Positions 6,563 through 9,137 of a stretch of DNA of 9,137 nucleotides are shown piece after piece. This stretch comes from Candidatus Dadabacteria bacterium. Lineage in GTDB: Bacteria; Desulfobacterota_D; UBA1144; Nemesobacterales; UBA2774. Where the stretch lies: assembly GCA_003229065.1 (NCBI GenBank), contig QIHJ01000352.1:1-9137 (forward strand), given 5' to 3'. Below the pieces are notes generated by a model. It made no database searches, was not told where the DNA came from, and saw nothing but the letters and a program-made list of their open reading frames with translations. The translations under genes were made by a program, and so were the position numbers. Each line of letters begins with the position of its first letter. Position 1 is the stretch's first letter.

Positions 6563-7636
6563 ATGAGCAATAACACTTCTTTTGAACAATATGGAAGGGC
6601 ATGGTTATTTTCATTTCCTTTCTGGTTAGTAATAGATGGAAATGAAAAGCTTCAAAATAAAGAAGTAAGTATTGGTAAACATAGTTTCCGCTTCTATCCA
6701 CCCTTTAGAAGCGGAGATGCTAACTTTCTTCCGATGCCTCATATTCGGCCAATGAATATACCTTTCTTACCGGGTACAGAAATCAAATTCAAAAAAGGGT
6801 ATACAGGAAAGAGAGTATCGGCATTACCAATGTTAGCTCGTAATGAAAACAAAGAAGTTGCTGTTCGTTTGTTTATAAAAGAAGATTTAAAAATTCTCCC
6901 AAGTGACCAATTACATATGGATAGTATGAGAATAGACTTAATAGAAAAAATAGGAGAGATCGAAGAAGTAAGACCAAACGACTTTATATTAAAATTTTTG
7001 AGCATATTAAGAGTTTTAAGTAACCAATGGTGGATTACTCGTTCAGTTGATCGTTATTTGGGGTACATAAGACAGTTTTTCACAATTGACAGGATTGGTA
7101 GACTATCTAGTGAACTAGAGGGATTGATTTCCTGCCATACGGCGTACGGAAATGAAAAGCTCATTAGTAGTGAAATATGGATGGATGCATTGAATCAATT
7201 AGAAAATGGTTGCTCACCAAATCAAATCGATTTATATATGTTAGATGTACTTTACTACGGTGCAATTAATGATATTGAACGTGGGTTATTGAATTGTTCA
7301 ATGGCCTTAGAATTAGTACTCGAAGAAACATACGAAAGGTTATGGAAAAAAAACAGCAGTGCAAATTTCAAGAGAGGTCGTGTTATGCAGGGAGACGGTA
7401 TACCAGAACATTTAAGTACTGATCTTGAACGTTTTTATTCTCGCTCTTACAAAAATGAAAGGTCAGATAATTTTTTTCAAATAGAAAATATGTGGTTAGC
7501 AAGGGGAAATGTAGCTCATGGAGGTCAAGCTGAGTTTTACAGAGATGGTGAGCACACGATAGTTGATAAAGAACAATTAACCAAATACTATTATGTAATT
7601 GAGAGTTGTATTAAATGGTTGAGAGCTATAAATTAA
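6563..7636 (+). CDS. HEPN-motif protein, possible defence or toxin RNase
   Basis: A 357-residue protein with AGGAG (6551-6555) seven bases before the ATG. The N-terminal ~130 residues look beta-rich (repeated aromatic and Pro segments such as FRFYPPF and NIPFLPG) and match nothing I recognise. The C-terminal half (about 220-357) is helical: IERGLLNCSMALELVLEETYERL (238-260), then FFQIENMWLARGNVAHGG (304-321). RGNVAH (314-319) is the Rx4H motif of HEPN domains, preceded and followed by long helices as expected. HEPN proteins are typically RNases in toxin-antitoxin, abortive infection and other defence systems; some are non-catalytic. The layout (unknown N-terminus, HEPN C-terminus) resembles ApeA-type defence proteins in arrangement only. 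Codon use is AT-rich compared with the genes to its left, suggesting transfer. A convergent gene 78 bp downstream also bears a HEPN motif. RNase activity is inferred from the motif. Confidence 0.6.
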   Translation: MSNNTSFEQYGRAWLFSFPFWLVIDGNEKLQNKEVSIGKHSFRFYPPFRSGDANFLPMPHIRPMNIPFLPGTEIKFKKGYTGKRVSALPMLARNENKEVAVRLFIKEDLKILPSDQLHMDSMRIDLIEKIGEIEEVRPNDFILKFLSILRVLSNQWWITRSVDRYLGYIRQFFTIDRIGRLSSELEGLISCHTAYGNEKLISSEIWMDALNQLENGCSPNQIDLYMLDVLYYGAINDIERGLLNCSMALELVLEETYERLWKKNSSANFKRGRVMQGDGIPEHLSTDLERFYSRSYKNERSDNFFQIENMWLARGNVAHGGQAEFYRDGEHTIVDKEQLTKYYYVIESCIKWLRAIN

Positions 7637-7714
7637 TTAAGATTAAATACAGGCCATTCCAAATTAAGTTCAGATAAACAGATATGTATGATGTATGTTG
7701 GCATAAACACTTTA

Positions 7715-8308
7715 TTATTTCAGAAACTCATCCATTTCCATCATCAAATAAATAAAGTCAGCAGGCCACATATCTGTATTAACTATTGAGTGGCCATTAT
7801 TCTTATGATTATAAGATAAATCCACCCATTTAACATCTGTAACTTTATCGTTTATGTATATACACCCATCATGAAAACACGCATTTCTAATAACTCGTCC
7901 AAATTTCCAACAATCCGGCCAGTTTTTTAATGTACCAAATTTACTAACTATATATTCGATATTGCTTTCATAATAGTTGCCAAACATAGATGTAAGGATA
8001 TGTATTGACGGTGTTTCTAAAAAGCCCATTTTTAATTTTGCATCAATTGGTGGTTTCTCACACAATTCTTCTTCTATCAGTATTTCATTGGGCCAAACGG
8101 CCTTGGTAAATAGATCATTTAACATAGAATGGGGAATCACTACTATTTTTTTACCTAATTGTTTAGCTTGTAACACCATACGATCTTTAATACGATAAGG
8201 GGAGCCTCCACCTGTATATACTTCAAGGGTTAATGAGACAGAAACAAAAGACATTATAAAGTAGACAAGAGAATCAAAGTATTTACATTCCGACTTTTCG
8301 ATTTTCAT
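7715..8308 (-). CDS. small HEPN-motif protein (RNxxxH)
   Basis: A 197-residue protein. WKFGRVIRNACFHDGCIYI (134-152) contains the canonical HEPN R-N-x3-H motif (R141, N142, H146). The region around it, with VKWVDLSYN following and a helical ADFIYLMMEMDEFL end, resembles the small plasmid-borne HEPN families such as pEK499_p136, from memory. The N-terminal part has a hydrophobic helix at 13-28 (LVYFIMSFVSVSLTLE) that may be buried, not membrane. There is no clear Shine-Dalgarno sequence at 8308; a later start at M19 (8254) is possible. The gene is AT-rich, convergent with the larger HEPN-motif gene, and lies next to the tRNA-associated GIY-YIG unit, consistent with an acquired block. No antitoxin-like partner (such as a MNT nucleotidyltransferase) is seen next to either gene. 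Confidence 0.55.
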   Translation of the reverse strand: MKIEKSECKYFDSLVYFIMSFVSVSLTLEVYTGGGSPYRIKDRMVLQAKQLGKKIVVIPHSMLNDLFTKAVWPNEILIEEELCEKPPIDAKLKMGFLETPSIHILTSMFGNYYESNIEYIVSKFGTLKNWPDCWKFGRVIRNACFHDGCIYINDKVTDVKWVDLSYNHKNNGHSIVNTDMWPADFIYLMMEMDEFLK

Positions 8309-8436
8309 ATTGCTATTATCTAAAAGAAGCGATCAAATAGTTACCATACTAACATAAAGGACTGATCTTTTCTCGCACTTATTTGTTCCAATAATAGACT
8401 TAGAGATAATTTTTTATTTGGTCTTGATGAGTAAAA

Positions 8437-8470
8437 ATGCAAAGGCTGGTGGAGATGAGGGGAATTGAAC
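8437..8470 (-). repeat. degenerate second copy of the tRNA-Ala 3' end (distal repeat)
   Basis: Positions 8445-8465 are identical to 8801-8821. Extended to 8437-8470 against 8793-8826, there are three mismatches in 34 bp. On the minus strand it reads as a T-loop (GTTCAATTCC), the acceptor 3' strand CATCTCC, then ACCA and a few further bases. The T-stem 5' side is not complementary, and no tRNA body precedes it, so it is a fragment, not a tRNA. The copy lies in the same orientation as the real tRNA end and on the far side of the GIY-YIG gene. Confidence 0.8.
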
Positions 8471-8800
8471 TCGCATCCTTATAGGTATCGCTTCAGTTAG
8501 ACAAAGCTCTTATAAGTGTTTTGTTGCAAAAGCTCGGCCTGAACCGGATTTAAGGTACTTTTCAAATTCAGATGCACGTTTTTCGTATGTGAAAGCAACA
8601 TATGTCTTAATACGCCAAGGTTTATATTCTGAAGTATGTTTAACTTCACCGGCATTATGCTTGGTCAAGCGTCTTTCCATATTATCTGTGATACCGGTGT
8701 AATAGCGCGCAGAATCCATCTCGCTTTGCAGGATATAAACATATTTCATCTTAGTCCGCCTTCACTAAAGTTACGGCGCGATAGCATTCGCTATGCGAAT
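8445..8800 (-). mobile_element. candidate minimal GIY-YIG mobile unit at the tRNA-Ala 3' end
   Basis: Two direct copies of the tRNA 3' end are 356 bp apart. Between them lies essentially one gene, a 79-codon GIY-YIG nuclease on the minus strand, plus a hairpin at its tRNA-side end. The order on the minus strand is: tRNA-Ala, CCA, hairpin, nuclease gene, degenerate tRNA 3' end. This is what integration downstream of, or copying of, a tRNA 3' end would leave. No integrase or transposase is present, so the nuclease itself would have to be the active enzyme if the unit is mobile. Mobility is inference. Confidence 0.45.
8510..8749 (-). CDS. small GIY-YIG nuclease-domain protein
   Basis: A 79-residue protein that is little more than one GIY-YIG domain. 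YVYIL (3-7) stands for the GIY motif and YYTGIT (16-21) for the YIG motif. ERRLTKHN (25-32) carries the conserved arginine, with HTSEYKPWRI (38-47) following, and EFEKYLKSGSGRAFATKHL (61-79) carries the conserved glutamate and the typical C-terminus of the UvrC-like/UPF0213 small-protein group. AAGG nine bases before the ATG is a modest ribosome site. The family is predicted to cut DNA, but its role is mostly unknown. The gene starts 53 bp downstream of the tRNA-Ala CCA end, and a degenerate copy of that end follows 40 bp after its stop. Many database relatives carry a translated tRNA 3' end as a C-terminal tail, from memory, which suggests the tRNA association is general. Confidence 0.85.
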   Translation of the reverse strand: MKYVYILQSEMDSARYYTGITDNMERRLTKHNAGEVKHTSEYKPWRIKTYVAFTYEKRASEFEKYLKSGSGRAFATKHL

Positions 8801-8803
8801 GCT
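8783..8803 (-). other. 9-bp-stem hairpin abutting the tRNA-Ala CCA end
   Basis: AGCATTCGC (8783-8791) and GCGAATGCT (8795-8803) pair perfectly around a 3-nt loop. The last base of the right arm is the terminal A of the tRNA CCA, so the hairpin begins exactly at the tRNA 3' boundary. No T-run follows on the minus strand, so a simple terminator is doubtful; a 3'-end processing block or an element end is possible. Confidence 0.6.
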
Positions 8804-8826
8804 GGTGGAGATGAGGGGAATCGAAC
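8793..8826 (-). repeat. proximal repeat: tRNA-Ala 3' end and flank
   Basis: This is the intact counterpart of the repeat at 8437-8470 (31 of 34 bases the same). It covers the T-loop, acceptor 3' strand and CCA of the tRNA plus about 10 bp beyond. Because similarity runs beyond CCA, the duplicated segment included downstream flank, not only the tRNA. Confidence 0.75.
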
Positions 8827-8879
8827 CCCCGGCCTCAGCGTTGCGAACGCTGCGCTCTCCCATGCTGAGCTACATCCCC
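8803..8879 (-). tRNA. tRNA-Ala, anticodon CGC
   Basis: The minus strand folds as a full cloverleaf. The acceptor GGGGATG pairs with CATCTCC, including the G3-U70 wobble that identifies alanine tRNA. The D-arm is GCTC...GAGC; the anticodon stem CAGCG/CGCTG encloses TTCGCAA with anticodon CGC (reads GCG); the T-arm is GGGGG-TTCGATT-CCCCT. The discriminator is A and the CCA is encoded. It looks functional despite the adjacent repeat unit. Confidence 0.95.
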
Positions 8880-8959
8880 ACTGTTTCAGGATTCAGGATA
8901 CATGATGCCCGTCTTCGCTGAAGCTATGACGAGACAAGAAAGCTACGCCGCGACAAGCA

Positions 8960-8999
8960 TGATGCAGGATAAAACAAGACTGCTTATACGACTGCATCA
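8960..8999. repeat. inverted repeat upstream of tRNA-Ala
   Basis: TGATGCAG (8960-8967) and CTGCATCA (8992-8999) are perfect 8-bp complements around a 24-nt spacer. A related CATGATGC also occurs at 8901-8908. It lies in the 190-bp gap between the tRNA and the gene at the right edge, which holds no convincing gene. No T-run follows on either side. It may be a weak transcript-end structure or regulatory site. Confidence 0.3.
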
Positions 9000-9069
9000 C
9001 TAATAATATAATAGATGATACCTGCTCATATGAATTTCAAAACCGGTTATTCCTCCGGGATTAAAATTA

Positions 9070-9137
9070 TTACCTGGAAGCCTTAACGGCTCTGTTTGAC
9101 GCCCAGCGTTCAAGCGCCGAGATTTCCTCGCGCATAG
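9070..9137 (-). CDS. 3' end of an unidentified gene
   Basis: Reading leftward from the right edge, one frame stays open for 21 residues (MREEISALERWASNRAVKASR; the first codon is probably internal) and ends at TAA (9072-9070). The composition is helical, charged and GC-rich like the mid-GC genes. It is too short to identify, and other frames are also partly open here, so even its reality is uncertain. A weak CCGG...CCGG hairpin (9043-9058) followed by TTTT on the minus strand could be its terminator. Confidence 0.4.
   Translation of the reverse strand, partial: MREEISALERWASNRAVKASR

Noticed and set aside
7977..8198. Plus-strand frame of 73 codons
   Set aside because: It is antisense within the small HEPN-motif gene, with no ribosome site and no recognisable protein features.
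8445..8520. A second tRNA or a tmRNA 3' end at the distal repeat
   Set aside because: The T-stem does not pair, no acceptor 5' strand or anticodon arm is found upstream, and a protein gene occupies where the body would be.
8636..8905. Plus-strand frame of 89 codons crossing the tRNA
   Set aside because: It is the antisense of the GIY-YIG gene and of tRNA-Ala; the GNRTPGLSVANAALSHAELHPH part is simply the translated complement of the tRNA.
9007..9088. Plus-strand TATAAT and a short frame beginning ATGAATTTC
   Set aside because: The -35 match is poor and the frame is only 18 codons with no ribosome site; nothing supports a gene.
1..9137. CRISPR arrays, IS elements, integrase genes
   Set aside because: No regularly spaced repeats, transposase or recombinase reading frames were seen on either strand.

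Overview
The window is bacterial: Shine-Dalgarno-led genes, Sec-type signal peptides, and a tRNA-Ala with an encoded CCA end. Exported proteins and a B12-type radical SAM enzyme fit an uncultivated, probably Gram-negative bacterium. I cannot assign a phylum. Most of the window (about 1-6440) has mid-GC coding sequence. The block from about 6460 to 8450 is visibly AT-richer and looks acquired.

Left part. The 5' end of an NAD(P)H-hydrate epimerase gene runs off the left edge on the minus strand, behind an HxlR-family repressor gene. Divergent from the repressor is an exported acetoacetate-decarboxylase-like protein that appears to lack the catalytic lysine. It is followed by a strong hairpin and a small multi-pass membrane protein. 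An inverted repeat in the divergent intergenic region overlaps a possible promoter and is a candidate operator.

Middle part. On the plus strand come a B12-binding-domain radical SAM protein, a membrane-anchored or exported member of the agmatine/peptidylarginine deiminase family with all expected catalytic motifs, and a small exported helical protein of unknown function. A single-PAS-domain protein lies tail-to-tail with the last of these on the minus strand.

Right part. Two AT-rich convergent genes each carry an R-x4-H motif typical of HEPN domains, suggesting an RNase or defence/toxin role. To their right is a compact unit made of a 79-codon GIY-YIG nuclease gene directly downstream of tRNA-Ala(CGC) and a second, degenerate copy of the tRNA 3' end on the other side of the nuclease gene. 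The copies are direct repeats 356 bp apart, as expected for a very small mobile unit using the tRNA 3' end, with a 9-bp-stem hairpin touching the tRNA CCA. The window ends with the 3' end of an unidentified minus-strand gene.

The tRNA/GIY-YIG unit and the neighbouring HEPN pair are the most interesting content. The HxlR/inactive-decarboxylase-like/membrane protein cluster comes second. No gene-free stretch exceeds about 250 bp.
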